From Saxidomus purpurata (lineage: Eukaryota > Mollusca > Bivalvia > Venerida > Veneridae): a DNA stretch of 64,000 bases. This document shows positions 23,335-34,675 of the stretch, in pieces (position 1 is the stretch's first letter; every line of letters starts with the position of its first letter). Under the pieces are notes generated by a model that saw nothing but the letters and a program-made list of their open reading frames with translations, was not told the origin of the DNA and made no database searches. The stretch lies in assembly GCA_022818135.1 (NCBI GenBank), contig JAFMSR010000008.1, positions 29,668,613-29,732,612 on the forward strand, read 5' to 3'. The position numbers and the translations under genes are program-made.

Positions 23335-24545
23335 TGTTTATATGTATATCGTCCGCTGTTTTCTTCACTATTTATATATCGTGTGTTTTTATGCTGCATA
23401 TGTATTTCATAGAATTTATAAGAAACGTTAGTGTCTTTAAAAAGTATGCTATGTCTGTATTCTATAAAATAAGATAAAGCGTCCGTGGTGTTTTTCCCAC
23501 TATTTACATATCGTCCGCGTTTTCAATACAGTTTGTATAACGTCTGCAGATTTCTGTTCTGTTTACATATCGTCCGCGTTTTCTATACAGATTGTCCGTT
23601 GTTTTCTATACAATTTGTATATCGTCCGCTGTTTTCTTCACTATTTATATATCGTGTGTTTTTATACTGCATATGTATTTCATAGAATTTATAAGAAACG
23701 TAAGTGTCTTTAAAAAGTATGCTATGTCTGTATTCTATAAAATAAGATAAAGCGTCCGTGTTTTTCCCACTATTTACATATCGTCCGCGTTTTCTATACA
23801 GTTTGTATATCGCCTGCAGATTTCTGTACTGTTTACATATCGTCCGCGTTTTCTATACAGATTTTATATCGTCCGCTGTTTTGTGTTATTTTCTTCACTA
23901 TTTATATATCGTCTGTTTTTATGCTGCATAGGTATTTTATAGACATTATAAGAAACGTATTACTAAGTGTCTTTAAAAAGTATGCTATGTCTGTACTCTA
24001 TAAATTTAGATGAAGCGTCCGTGTTTTTCCCACTATTTACATATCGTCCGCGTTTTCTATACAGTGTCTTTAAAAAGTATGCTATGTCTGTACTCTATAA
24101 AATAAGATGAAGCGTCCGTGTTTTTCCTACTATTTACATGTCGTCTGCGTTTTCTATACAGTGTCTTTAAAAAGTATGCTATGTCTGTACTATATAAAAT
24201 AAGATGAAGCGTCCGTGTTTTTCCTACTATTTACACATCGTCCGCGTTTTTCTATACAGTGTCTTTAAAAAGTATGCTATGTCTGTATTCTATAAAATAA
24301 GATGAAGCGTCCGTGTTTTGACTACTATTTACATGTCGTCAGCGTTTTCTATACAGTGTCTTTAAAAAGTATGCTATGTCTGTACTCTATAAAATAAGAT
24401 GAAGCGTCCGTGTTTTTCCCACTATTTACATATCGTCCGCGTTTTCTATACAGTTTGTATAACGTTTGCAGATTTCTGTTCTGTTTACATATCGTCCGCG
24501 TTTTCTGTACAGTTTGTATATCGTCCGCTGTTTTGTCACTATTTA
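23335..24545 (+). repeat. Compound tandem array of CGTCCGC units
   Basis: Three long units of about 255-275 bp (starting near 23340, 23613 and 23868) contain ATATCGTCCGCTGTTTT, TTTATATATCG, ATAAGAAACGT, TTAAAAAGTATGCTATGTCT and ATCGTCCGCGTTTTCTA. They pass into four short units of about 97 bp (starts near 24064, 24161, 24259, 24356), which keep only the TATGCTATGTCT and CGTCCGCGTTTTCTATACAG parts. The array closes with one long-type tail. Related sequence occurs at 27822-27900 and, inverted, at 11604-11705. Confidence 0.85.
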
Positions 24546-24778
24546 TACACTTGGTGCCACTTCTAACCCGACACTTTTCAAATTCGATTTTCTCGAAAAC
24601 GGACTTTTCTCATTGCATTTCATATTCAATATATTATATATACTATAAAAGTGATACTTATTTATTATCACAGTGAGTACTGAAAACCATAAATATACAA
24701 GGATAAAATTTGCGAAGCTGGCATTAATCCTGACTAATTTAAACAGAACAGATACAATTACACTATGAGTATGTGTAC

Positions 24779-25010
24779 GTGCAGAATCCAATGTGCAGTG
24801 GTAGCGTTTTCGCTTCGTGCTCTGGATCGATCCCCATCAGAGGCAAATTAGTAGTGGCGTCCTCATGTGTCCTGACACAACTAATTCAATATGAATTAAA
24901 GTAGTAATATTAATCAATATAAATTTACTACTCCATAATGTATGTGTACGTGGATCTGCTTTGGTGCAGTGGTTGTGCGTGCGCTTCATGATCGGATTCG
25001 ATCCTCACAT
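24779..25010 (+). repeat. Two diverged tRNA-like SINE heads
   Basis: GTGCAGTGGTAGCG with GGATCGATCCCC (about 24793-24837), and GTGCAGTGGTTGTGCG with GGATTCGATCCTC (about 24965-25005), each have A-box-like and B-box-like motifs at about tRNA spacing. Each is preceded by TATGTGTACGTG. They are about 170 bp apart in the same orientation, so this is a tandem or dimeric SINE remnant. Confidence 0.45.
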
Positions 25011-25016
25011 CAAAAA

Positions 25017-27181
25017 CTGCAAGAACACACAAGTCACGTCGGGCTAAAGTATCCACAACAACAGTTTCTTCTCAACATGCTAAAACTAAGAGATTACAAC
25101 AAGTACGCCGCACCATCATATCCATACCGACGGAAACAACCCCTCATCTTACTCGAACATTACGAGATCAGCAATCGTGTCAAGTTAGTGCCGACACAGC
25201 AGAGGACGACCCTTCATATTCTGTTACTACTACTAAAGCCGGACGACCACGGAAACCGTCAAGGAAACTTAAAAATAAAATTATGTTAATCGAATCAGAC
25301 ACAAGGTTTTCATTGAGCAGTGATAATGTTAAGTTATTTGGTGGCGGAAATAGTACACCAATGTTTACAAAAACAGATAGATCTTTGACGCATCACGAAG
25401 CTGCAGATATCATGCATCAAAATCGTCCAGATAGTGTGACATATGAACCGCCTTTTCGCCCTGAACCTGGCTCCGTGTATGTGTTTGATGATTCTGGTGA
25501 TTCAAATCGAAAAGAAGATTGTCGGAAACACTGATATAATGAACGAAGTGAATAGACTTTTACAACTTAAAGACGTCACCTTAGATCTGTATTTACGACA
25601 CTACATTCAACATGGGTGACTTTTATGTTTCGGCATTAGTATGCAGACATCCAATGTTTAAAAACAAGCCTATTATCCCTGTTGCATTTATGATTCATGA
25701 AAGAAAATTTCAAAAATGCCACGAACAATTCATAGATATTTTAAAATACAAAATTCCAAAACTTGCCGATGAGAAAGTGTGTATCATTTCAGACAGAGAA
25801 AATGGAATAATAAATGCCTTTGAAAATGGTTTAGTAAATTGTAAAGTTTTAATATGTTGGAACCACGTATTGAATGATATTTAGTTATGGTTAAGTAAAC
25901 ACGGTGGTAAAAACGCAGATAAAAGAGTGTACGATGCGCAAATCCGCCAACTTATGCACTGTGCAACACGCGATGAATTCGAAAGTAAATACAATGAAAT
26001 GAAAAGTGACTGGAGTGCACCCTTTGTCAGCTATTTTGAGGACATGCTAAAAAGTGCGGTACTAAAAAGGGTCGAGCCGGGGACTCCGATTTTGAAATAG
26101 TAGCTGCACCAGATTCAGTCCTTAAAACAGTTAACACTTCTATATGTGAAACACCGAATGTTAACATAAGTTCAAAAACAGAGCACAGTGAAAAGGCGAA
26201 AAAAAACATTAAATTTTAATAATTCAACACCGAAACTTCCACTTTCTTCAGGCAGAAAAAGGAAATCTGAGCAGCAACATACATCGTATAAAATCCCAAA
26301 TATTGAGCCTGATCTGTCAATCATAAACGAAGAAAATGAAATTACAACGCTCGAATTAAGCAGTAGAGACACTAGTATATTAGCAGAAAGCGACGATAAT
26401 GAAATTCCATGCCTATTTGGGGTTAACAAATGAAGATATAAATTCATTGAAAGAAAATAAAAAGCTAAATTCTAATCACATGGAAGCTGTTAATAAACTG
26501 TTAAAACAAAAAGTGGACAAAGACATTATGGGCTTACAATTAACTGAGAAAGTTCCAGTATATTCCCAGAAGGAAAAGCGATGGAAAACAAAACTGCCAA
26601 TGAACCCAGTACATTCGCCAGCCTGCCAGATCCACCACAACCATAATGACCACTGGGTCTCTTCAATTTACCACGACAACTGTATTTATCTTCTTGACAG
26701 TTTAGGCAGTGATCGACCGGTTGATAAAATAATCCCCAATGGACTAAAAACTCAACTATCTCAAATATACGGAAGAGAGAAATCAACATTAACGGTTAAA
26801 ATTCCTACAATAATGAAACAAAATAATAATATTGACTGTGGACTCTATGCAATAGCATTTATAACATCTTATTGTCTGAGAAGGAAATTATGTTTTGACT
26901 TAATCTTTGATAGCAAAAAACTAAGATCACACTTATTAAAATGTCTTGAACAACAGAAAATGACAGAATTCCCTTTAACGGATAAGACATTAAGTCTTAG
27001 GAGAAAAAATAGCACAGAAGAGTTTGACATTGAAAATTATTGTGTTTGTAATTTGCCATCATGTGTGGATACAGTTATGGTAGAGTGTGACAAATGTGCC
27101 ACTTGGTATCATAAGTCTTGTATAGACGCACCTGTTGATATATCAACAACTGATCAGGACTTTGTATGTGGCTTATGTTAA
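25017..27181 (+). pseudogene. Mutator-like (MULE) element: DDE transposase, Ulp1 peptidase, PHD finger
   Basis: This is a decayed multi-domain coding region read in several frames. 25017-25520: basic N-terminal part with an AT-hook (GRPRKPSRK) and SVYVFDDSGD. 25518-25590: a shifted frame with DIMNEVNRLLQLKDV. 25585-26099: MULE catalytic core, with YDTTFNMGDFYVS (first catalytic D), IPVAFMIHERKFQ, SDRENGIINAF (second D) and LICWNHVLNDI, then an in-frame TAG at 25882 and further homology (WLSKHGGKNADKRVYDAQIR). 26188-26420: basic linker (GRKRKS). 26399-27181: Ulp1 and PHD. At least three frameshifts and one nonsense codon mean it is not functional as it stands. The third catalytic residue region of the DDE fold seems shortened near 26060-26100. 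No terminal repeats of a MULE were found. Confidence 0.75.
26399..27181 (+). CDS. Ulp1-like cysteine peptidase plus PHD finger (3' part of MULE)
   Basis: The longest intact piece of the element, 260 codons. Residues 1-60 are a linker beginning after a frameshift (the ATG used is internal; the preceding frame ends ESDDNEIPCLFG). A C48/Ulp1-type catalytic set is visible: H85 in DHW, D100 in YLLDSLG, Q141 and C147 in NNIDCGLYAIAF. Ulp1 enzymes cleave SUMO/ubiquitin-like tails or isopeptide bonds; in MULEs the module's role is unknown. Residues 214-260 are a C4HC3 PHD finger (C215, C217, C230, C233, H238, C241, C257, C260, with TWYHKSC), a fold that usually reads histone H3 tails. Either this half was spared mutation longer or it was broken recently. 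Confidence 0.75.
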   Translation: MKFHAYLGLTNEDINSLKENKKLNSNHMEAVNKLLKQKVDKDIMGLQLTEKVPVYSQKEKRWKTKLPMNPVHSPACQIHHNHNDHWVSSIYHDNCIYLLDSLGSDRPVDKIIPNGLKTQLSQIYGREKSTLTVKIPTIMKQNNNIDCGLYAIAFITSYCLRRKLCFDLIFDSKKLRSHLLKCLEQQKMTEFPLTDKTLSLRRKNSTEEFDIENYCVCNLPSCVDTVMVECDKCATWYHKSCIDAPVDISTTDQDFVCGLC

Positions 27182-28394
27182 CATACCTTTATGTTGGAAT
27201 ATAAACAGTTATTGAGGAATAGTGCGCTGTATATTTGTAAACATATTAACTGTACTTTACTGACTTGTAATGGTTAACGTCTCCGATATGGGAGGTATAT
27301 GTTCGTTATATTTTCATCATGTATGTATATTGAATACACTGATATAAACTATTATTTGTATATCCAAGTGGCGTTTGTTGATTCTGTATTGTAATATAGT
27401 TTCATTGTGCTAGTGTTGCTTCTGTGACATGCAACATGTAATTATCATAACTGAATGTCGTAAGTTTAAATTAAATGATACACGTGCATGCGCACGTGGC
27501 TCTCGTATGTTTCATTTTGAGATATAAATTCAATTACACTCATACCCGTGAAGTCATACACAGCATGATACAATCTTTTTTGATACCTACCTTAAGATTA
27601 TTAAGAATTTCTTAAATTAGTTCACAAAGGATTACGTTTTCTTCTATATCATGCGCTTATACTTAATTAGAATGCAAACTTTGAGTACTACAGTACTCTT
27701 CAAATACTTTTAATTAAACAAATTTCTGATAAATAATCATAACATAGTCAATACATGGCAATTAATTGACAAAATTATTACTGTATCACAGTATGTCTAC
27801 GTTAAAACAATGTTTATCTTCACGTCCGCTTTTTCCCTATATGTTCTATATTGCCCGCTTTTTCACTCTTTGTTTATATTGTCGCGTTTTAGACCGGCCC
27901 CCTGCTCGAAGACCCAACTTTGCTATTCTTTTCACAGTTAATGCTCAGCTTGAGCAGTGGTATCGACCGCAGAGTAAAGGCGACTTTTATACCGTACTTT
28001 TATCGTATATATTATTCCAAATTTAGTGTCCCTTGCTACACCATACGAGGTCTATATATCAAAGTATTCGTTTTGCTAGAGCATGAATGGAACACGAAAT
28101 CTTACATGACTTCGCAACTTTTACGACAATGCTTTCGTTAACCATATACTTTGCAGAAAATCTTCAATAGGTCACCAGATCTACTCAATAAATATAACTG
28201 TAACCTCAAACATTTTGACACATTTAGATATGTAGTAGTAACGGATGAGTGACGGAAACTCGAATACTTAACTTAATTGTTCATATGTTTTGCACTTGTT
28301 TTATGCACAATGTAAATACTGTAGCTAATGTTCGTTATTGTCACAGGACGTCATCGCGTTTAGTATCGTTAGCGGCCAAAGAGTGACGGGAACT
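27182..28394. other. 3' flank of MULE with CGTCCGC remnant
   Basis: 27822-27900 holds CGTCCGC-family sequence (CGTCCGCTTTTTCCCTATAT, TTGCCCGCTTTTTCACTCTT) ending at TTTTAGACCG, the reverse complement of 11604-11705. The rest shows no gene. Confidence 0.6.
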
Positions 28395-28756
28395 TTAAAG
28401 GGACATACCCTACATCTAGCCGATCATGTTCTCGAAACATAAATAATGTGTTCAATGAACGTAAGATGATAAATAAATACACTTTTGAAGAACAACATAT
28501 GGCGAAAAATGCCTCATTTTCCCACAATTAATCAATATAGAGGCCGCATCCACCAATTAATCGTACAACAACAACTCTACATAAATTATTGAATGGTTTA
28601 CGGTACTGCATACTATTTTAAACGTTGATTCTATCGATAATGACTGGAATGCATTGCTAAAACTTTTAGGTTAAGTTATAATACTCCTGTATGTTCTATC
28701 ATTTATGTTGTTTAGGTCATTTAGTTTGACGTCAGTTATAGGGTATGTCCCTTTAA
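28395..28756 (-). mobile_element. TTAA-flanked MITE family A, copy 1 (complete)
   Basis: Inverted ends AGGGACATACCCTA are flanked by TTAA on both sides (28395-28398, 28753-28756), with a 354-bp interior. Orientation is opposite to the other copies (begins with CATCTAGC). TTAA duplications with GGG-type ends suggest a piggyBac-like mobilising transposase. Confidence 0.8.
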
Positions 28757-30010
28757 GAACGCATTTTGTTCCAGTTATGCTCCTTTAATGCACTAACGTG
28801 ATTTTCACATACTTTCACCACTGTTCTTCAGTTTGTTTGCACGTACTAACATGGCCAGCTTCTGAGGTAGCCAGCACGCGGCGCTGGATGCACGTGCAGT
28901 TGACTGCTTAGGTCGACTGCTGACTAGTGATCTCAGCGTTCTAATGATTGATAACACAGCTAACATTGACTATGCCTTAATTTGTTTGAAAACGTATAAA
29001 CACTTGCAATTGATTTACTGCCTGCACGGCATTAAATGTTATTATGATATTCTTCTCCAATGAAAATGGTGTCCGTGAGTGTCTGCCCCTTTTTTTGTGT
29101 ATTCGTGATATCTTCGATTAATTGTTATAGCAAAAGTTGTCTATAAAAACAGCCACAAAAGAATAAAAAGCTCATTTTAGAGGGGTATAGTGAATATTTT
29201 TTATAAAACGTCGTTAATATCGATGTTAATAGTTCATTGTTTTATATTTTTAGCACCGTTTTAGGATAATTTCTAAATGCGACAGCCGTTAAGATAATAT
29301 GTCAGCATTTCAAGAGTTTGCATGGTCATCATGGTCATTATATACGTTGTATTCACTCATATCCTTGTTTGTAGGAAAGTCATATACATTGCTTATTGTA
29401 AAATGAAAGAAGCATCACACGAATGTTAAAACATGTTTGTATGATACGACACTTAGATTGTATGGTTGCCATGTAGAACTTACGCAGCATTAATTTTCAT
29501 TTACACATTATTCGATTTCAAATTGTATCATAAGGCATCCATGAAAAGACTCACGAAGATGGCAAATAACTAAACTTAAGCTTTACTGGCCATAGGACAG
29601 TCGAGCTTATGCGTATGTGTGTCCGAACGCCCGTCCAACCATAAACAGTTGCCTGTGAACATGAAATCTTCAGTTTTGATTGTATCTTCATGAAATTTCT
29701 TCAGTATCTAGATATCAATAAGAAATCGCTTCTTGCTGAAAACCTACCAAATACGCCTGTGCAACACTCGATTATAGCCCTTGACATTGACAAAATTGCA
29801 AGAAATAGAGTTTGTAAACGTAGTAGAGCCTCTATTCCTTTTAGATAGCAGTTAGGTATGTACAGGATCTCGGTTCAGATAAAAATCAGCCAGATCTGAC
29901 AATGCTTGACGGGATTATGGGCCTTTAAAACTTATTATTTATGGTTGAGCTTGTGAACACAATCGAGCCTCCAGTTATTATCCGATGTTAACTTAAACTA
30001 AACTTATTTT
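28757..30010. other. No gene recognised
   Basis: AT-rich sequence. 29600-29840 has phrases (GTGTGTCCGAACGCCCGTCC, AATCTTCAGTTTTGATTG) resembling dispersed mollusc repeats, but no second copy is in the window. Confidence 0.4.
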
Positions 30011-30014
30011 AAAA

Positions 30015-31005
30015 GTCACTAGTAGCAAAGCAGTAGCAGTAGCTGAACAGTAGCAGCAGCTTAGCACTACATCAACAGTAGCTTAACAGAAGCACATTAG
30101 TAGCAGTAGCTTAATTGTAGCAGTAGTTTAGCAGTAGCACAATAGTAACAGTAGCTCAACAGAAGCAGTAGTATAACAGTATCAGTTCAGCAGAAGCAGT
30201 AGCAACGGTAGTAGCACATTAGTAACAGTAGCTTAGAAGTAACTCAGCAGTAGCACAGCAGTAGCAGTAGCAGTAGCTGAGAAGAAGCAGTAGCACATCA
30301 ATGAATTTACAGTGCTGATCAGTAGCACAGCAGTAGCAGTAAATTAGCCGTAGCAGTAGCACACTAGTAACACATCGATGGATTTTAAGTGCTGAGCAGT
30401 TGCAATAGAAGGTAGCACAGAAGTAAAAGTAGATTAGCAAAAGCACAGCAGTAGCACATCAATGGAAATTTAGTGCTGAGCAGTAGCAGTAGATTTGCAG
30501 TGGCAGTAGCATAGTAGAAGCACATAAATGGAACCTAGTTCTGAGAAAAAGCAGCAGCTCAGCACTAGCCGTAACATAGCAGTAGTAGTCGCTCAGCACT
30601 ATCCGTAGCACAGCAGTAGCTTAGCAGTACCAGTAGCACAGCAGTAGTAGTAGCACATCAATATCAAAAGCTCAGCACTATCCGCAGCACATCAGTAGCT
30701 TAGCAGTACCAGTAGCACAGCAGTAACATCGGCAGTAGCAAAGCAGTAGCAGCAGCACAGCAGTAGCTTATCAGAAGCACAGCAGTCGCAGTAGCACAGC
30801 AGACGCAGTAGCAGTAGCACAGAAGTAGCAGTAGCATCGACAGAAACACAGCATAAGAAGTAGCTTAGCACTAGCTCAGCAGTTACTAAGCACGGTAGTA
30901 GCAGTATAACAGTTGTAGCATACAAGTAGCACTGTAGTAGCGGTTGATTAGCAGAAGCAGTAGCACATCCATGGGTTTTTAGTGCTGAGCAGTAGCAGTT
31001 GCATC
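30015..31005. repeat. AGTAGC-type hexamer array 1
   Basis: About 1 kb of imperfect AGTAGC/ACAGC/TTAGC repeats. A spacer of about 30 bp of the form CACATCAATGGATTTTAGTG, then CTGAG, recurs irregularly (near 30293, 30370, 30447, 30518 and 30962), giving a higher-order structure. Confidence 0.9.
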
Positions 31006-31009
31006 AAAG

Positions 31010-34000
31010 GGACATAATTCTGTATCAACTGATGTTGTCAACGTTTAGAATACAGAATGATGTGACCAACAAGTTAAGCCGGGGATATAGGACGATGTTT
31101 TATCTAAAAACTCGGTCGTAACGTAGAACATAGATACAGAAATTAAAGAGTAACGTGTCACACTAGTCAAAAGAAAATATATACCCTTTACATAGTACCG
31201 AAAGTATCAGATGTCAACAGTTTGTCGATAAGAAGCCTCAGATATGTTGTCAACAATGTTCGATATATAATCAACTACATCTTATCTTATATATGATAGT
31301 CAAGATCATAGGGTCATACTGATAATGGAGAACAAAACATATTATATGGTCACAAATATTTATTAAGGTTGAAATACATAAGGACAAACATGAAATGATT
31401 TGGGTTTACATTTAAGGACATTCCAGCATTCAGATTTTTTGTTGAACTGATCATTCAAGCTATATCATATCAATATAGTAATGAAATGTAATTGGCATTA
31501 TGCTGCTATGCTGCACTCATATGTTTTCAAGTCGCCAAACAGAACTAAAGACATAATTGGAATTTTAATTGAACTTTAATTTAGTAAGTTCATATTATAA
31601 ACATATTATACATCTGATAATTGTGAGAGCAAGGTAAGTTATAAATTGTCACCACGAGTAGAACTATATAAATTTACACTGAAATAAATGATCAAACTAA
31701 ATGCCCGTCGTTACCATAGCAACATGAACAACTAGTTATACTGGTATATGTCGCTATAGCATAGGTAATTTTTTAATAAACCATGAAAATTGCCCAATGA
31801 TCTGATGTTCAGGACTTAGGCATGTACTACTGGTACCTCGAACAATAAAGTTCATCAAGGTGAAAGTCAGTGTCTACTTGCTGAAATCATGAAAGTATAA
31901 ATAAATGTTATTGTTTTCTGAATTCAATATTATTTTGTTAAGCCTTTCAAAGGTATCTTGAAAAGACAGTCCATTTTTACTTATGTCCAATAACTTAACG
32001 TGCTATTTCTTTCACAAACAATCGTAAATCAAGCACGTTCCATGTAAAACATTTCGCGTTCTTTGTTTTCGTGTGATTTTATCAGTTAGACACTGTAGTT
32101 TGTCAGACGAGGAAGTCTTCCCGCTTGAGGACATACCATTTCAGCTTTTAACCTGCTGTAGTCAGATTATATCTTTCTGTTATGGCGAAACATCTTCTGT
32201 ATTACTGAGACATGTATATTAGGGATGATTCAGCACATTGTTTTTAAAATTAGCTTCGTAAGGTTTGTATAATGATTTTACAATCTTGATTCCGGTTCCA
32301 GCGTAATATAGTCTGTCAATGAATTAATGTTTAAGTGGTTGCAGAAGTTATCTGACGAGGCGACGTTATGAATGGACAAACACTGGCATTCTACTAAAGG
32401 CTCAAACGGATGCTGGCGTTTGCTGTCGATTTTAATCCAGATGGTCATTTAATGATTTACTTAAAATACTAAAGAAAGTTAATGTTGACATTTTAAGCAA
32501 TGTTAGCTGACATGTATTCAACGAATAGGCTTAATACATGTTACATACGGTTCCCATTGAACAGCCGTGATTTTATGCAAAAATAAATCAATAGAGAAAA
32601 GTGTCAACTCATCTACTATTTAAATAATGTAACAGCCATTTAAATGTTGCAATACAAACGTGAGCAATGCCTTAGCAGACACTGCTTTAATCCTAAAATA
32701 AAAGATACTATATTTTTCCTGTTAAGGCTCCTATACATCGATATTGTCTTAGGAAATGTGTTTATCTGCAAGGCAAGTAAGATCTTTTTGTGTTTTTGTA
32801 CAACCTTGTAATATTTAGACCGTTTACATGCTCTAGTTTCGTTTGACATATAAATGTTTTCTCACATCTAGTACCATGTATATATAATACAAAATAGTTT
32901 TCTTTCTTAAGTACATTCTGAATGCATATTTGAAATCTTTAGAGACATTAATATCACAAAAAGTTAAAGTGACATTATGCTCTTACTGCATGTAATTTTG
33001 GGTGACAGTTTTAAAAGCATTTTTGGTTGCTGTGCTTTAAATGTGTTAATTATGGATGCCACTTTTTAGTTGGTGCTTTAGTAATGTGGTGTTGTTGTGC
33101 GTGTTGATGTTGGTAGAGATTTCGGCGGAAGGAGCCTCCTGCATGCAGTTGTTCTTTTCTTTTGTTAAAGAAAATTTGGAAGTTATTTTTAGTGGGGGTT
33201 GGTTTTGGGTCTTTTTCTCCTTTCCTTTTTAAGTTGTGTAAAAAATTTTAACTGAGTCAAAGTTTGGAAATCACGGAGCCAGTACATACTATGATCAGCT
33301 TCGATATTCAGTCAGTTATTTGTCAGTAAATGTGCACTAAATCAAAATTGTCCAGTTGGTATGTGTTTATACGAGGAATACTAATTCTAAGTTGGTCTTG
33401 CTAACAATATGATATTTATCAACAGAGGTAAAAAGAAACTATCGTACGATTCCGATACCTTTTGAAGTGTTTTTGTTTTTTCTATAAGAAATTAAAATGT
33501 AAAATGAAAAAATACTGTTACACTTTGAAATAGATCGGATGTATTTTGAGATCCAATGTTTTATGTGACTGAATTTTCATAAATTTAGCAACAGAAATAA
33601 ATGAAAATAGCCTAAGTGATATATATATTACTTTATTGAGAATTGCGCTTTGTTGTCGGTCGAACACTGGCTAAAACTTTGACTAAACATGAACGATCAG
33701 AATGATACTTTTTGGGAAAAAGTTTCGTTCAATTTCAGATTACATTGTACCTGCCGTAAAATTGTCGAGTGGTCGTCATTGCCTTAAGTTGTAACAGCTT
33801 TCTTAAAGTCATTTGTGCTAATAGTATTCACAATGCCTAGGATCTGGAGATAAAGTAGATTGAATTGTAACATCGTCACCAAATCTTCCTTGTTTCGGTA
33901 ACAATAAATATAATAAACTTTTAAAACAACAAAGCTTTGTTTTGTGCAGTTCATATGGTCAACATAGATAATAAGACTTGATGAGGCAGATACGGATTAC

Positions 34001-34675
34001 TAGTTTTACTTTGTATACGATAGGGAAGGTATTGTACTCCAATAGATGAATAAGGCTGTAACTAAGTTATACACCATTCAGTATGACAATTACTTAAACA
34101 TTCATAGCAAAAATTTTAAGACATTTAAACTTAACGATATTTAAATTGCTATTGAATGTCTGGTAGGTGACTAAAACTATCACTAAAACTAGATGAACAA
34201 AATGTTAAAAGAATAAAGTGTTTATCATTCCAGCTCTTTTTTCCAGAACGTGCTACGGATCAGCTACGGCCTTTTCAATATTTGTAATTATGCCTTATAT
34301 CATGATAAAAGTGGATAAAAATCCACGTTTACAGAAATAACGCAACGACACATGTAAAAACGACTGCGAAGTACGCACTACTAAATTATACAAAAAACGT
34401 GGTATCTTTGATTTGACCGGAAGTACCCGAAAAACAACATTTTTTTATGCTTTAGCCACTATTACCAATAATAAACTCTTGAACAAAGTGCTCATATTCA
34501 TACTCGCTGTTTTTCTTCATGAAGTAAGACATAAATCTTTTGTCCAACTTTAGATTCGACAGTTAAAGTGTGAATTTAAGAACATTTGTCGGACAAAACT
34601 ATCATTCAAAATTATAAATAAGCTATCTGCTGAAAATACTTAAAATACTGTGGTAATTTCATAGTGCCTGGGCTT
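31010..34675. other. Unique-looking AT-rich sequence between the two hexamer arrays
   Basis: No gene, transposon or repeat recognised in about 3.7 kb. Open frames are short and without family resemblance. Confidence 0.5.

Noticed and set aside
23335..24545. CRISPR-like array
   Set aside because: Units are contiguous, long and mutually similar throughout, without unique spacers; the genome is eukaryotic.
24942..25289. 115-codon frame (CTWICFGAVVVRAL) as a gene
   Set aside because: It runs through the tRNA-like repeat and is out of frame with the AT-hook frame (GRPRKPSRK), which fits the MULE better.
30219..30925. Leu/Cys/Tyr-rich minus-strand frames in the hexamer arrays (also 35006-35331)
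   Set aside because: Pure repeat translation without conserved start or family resemblance.
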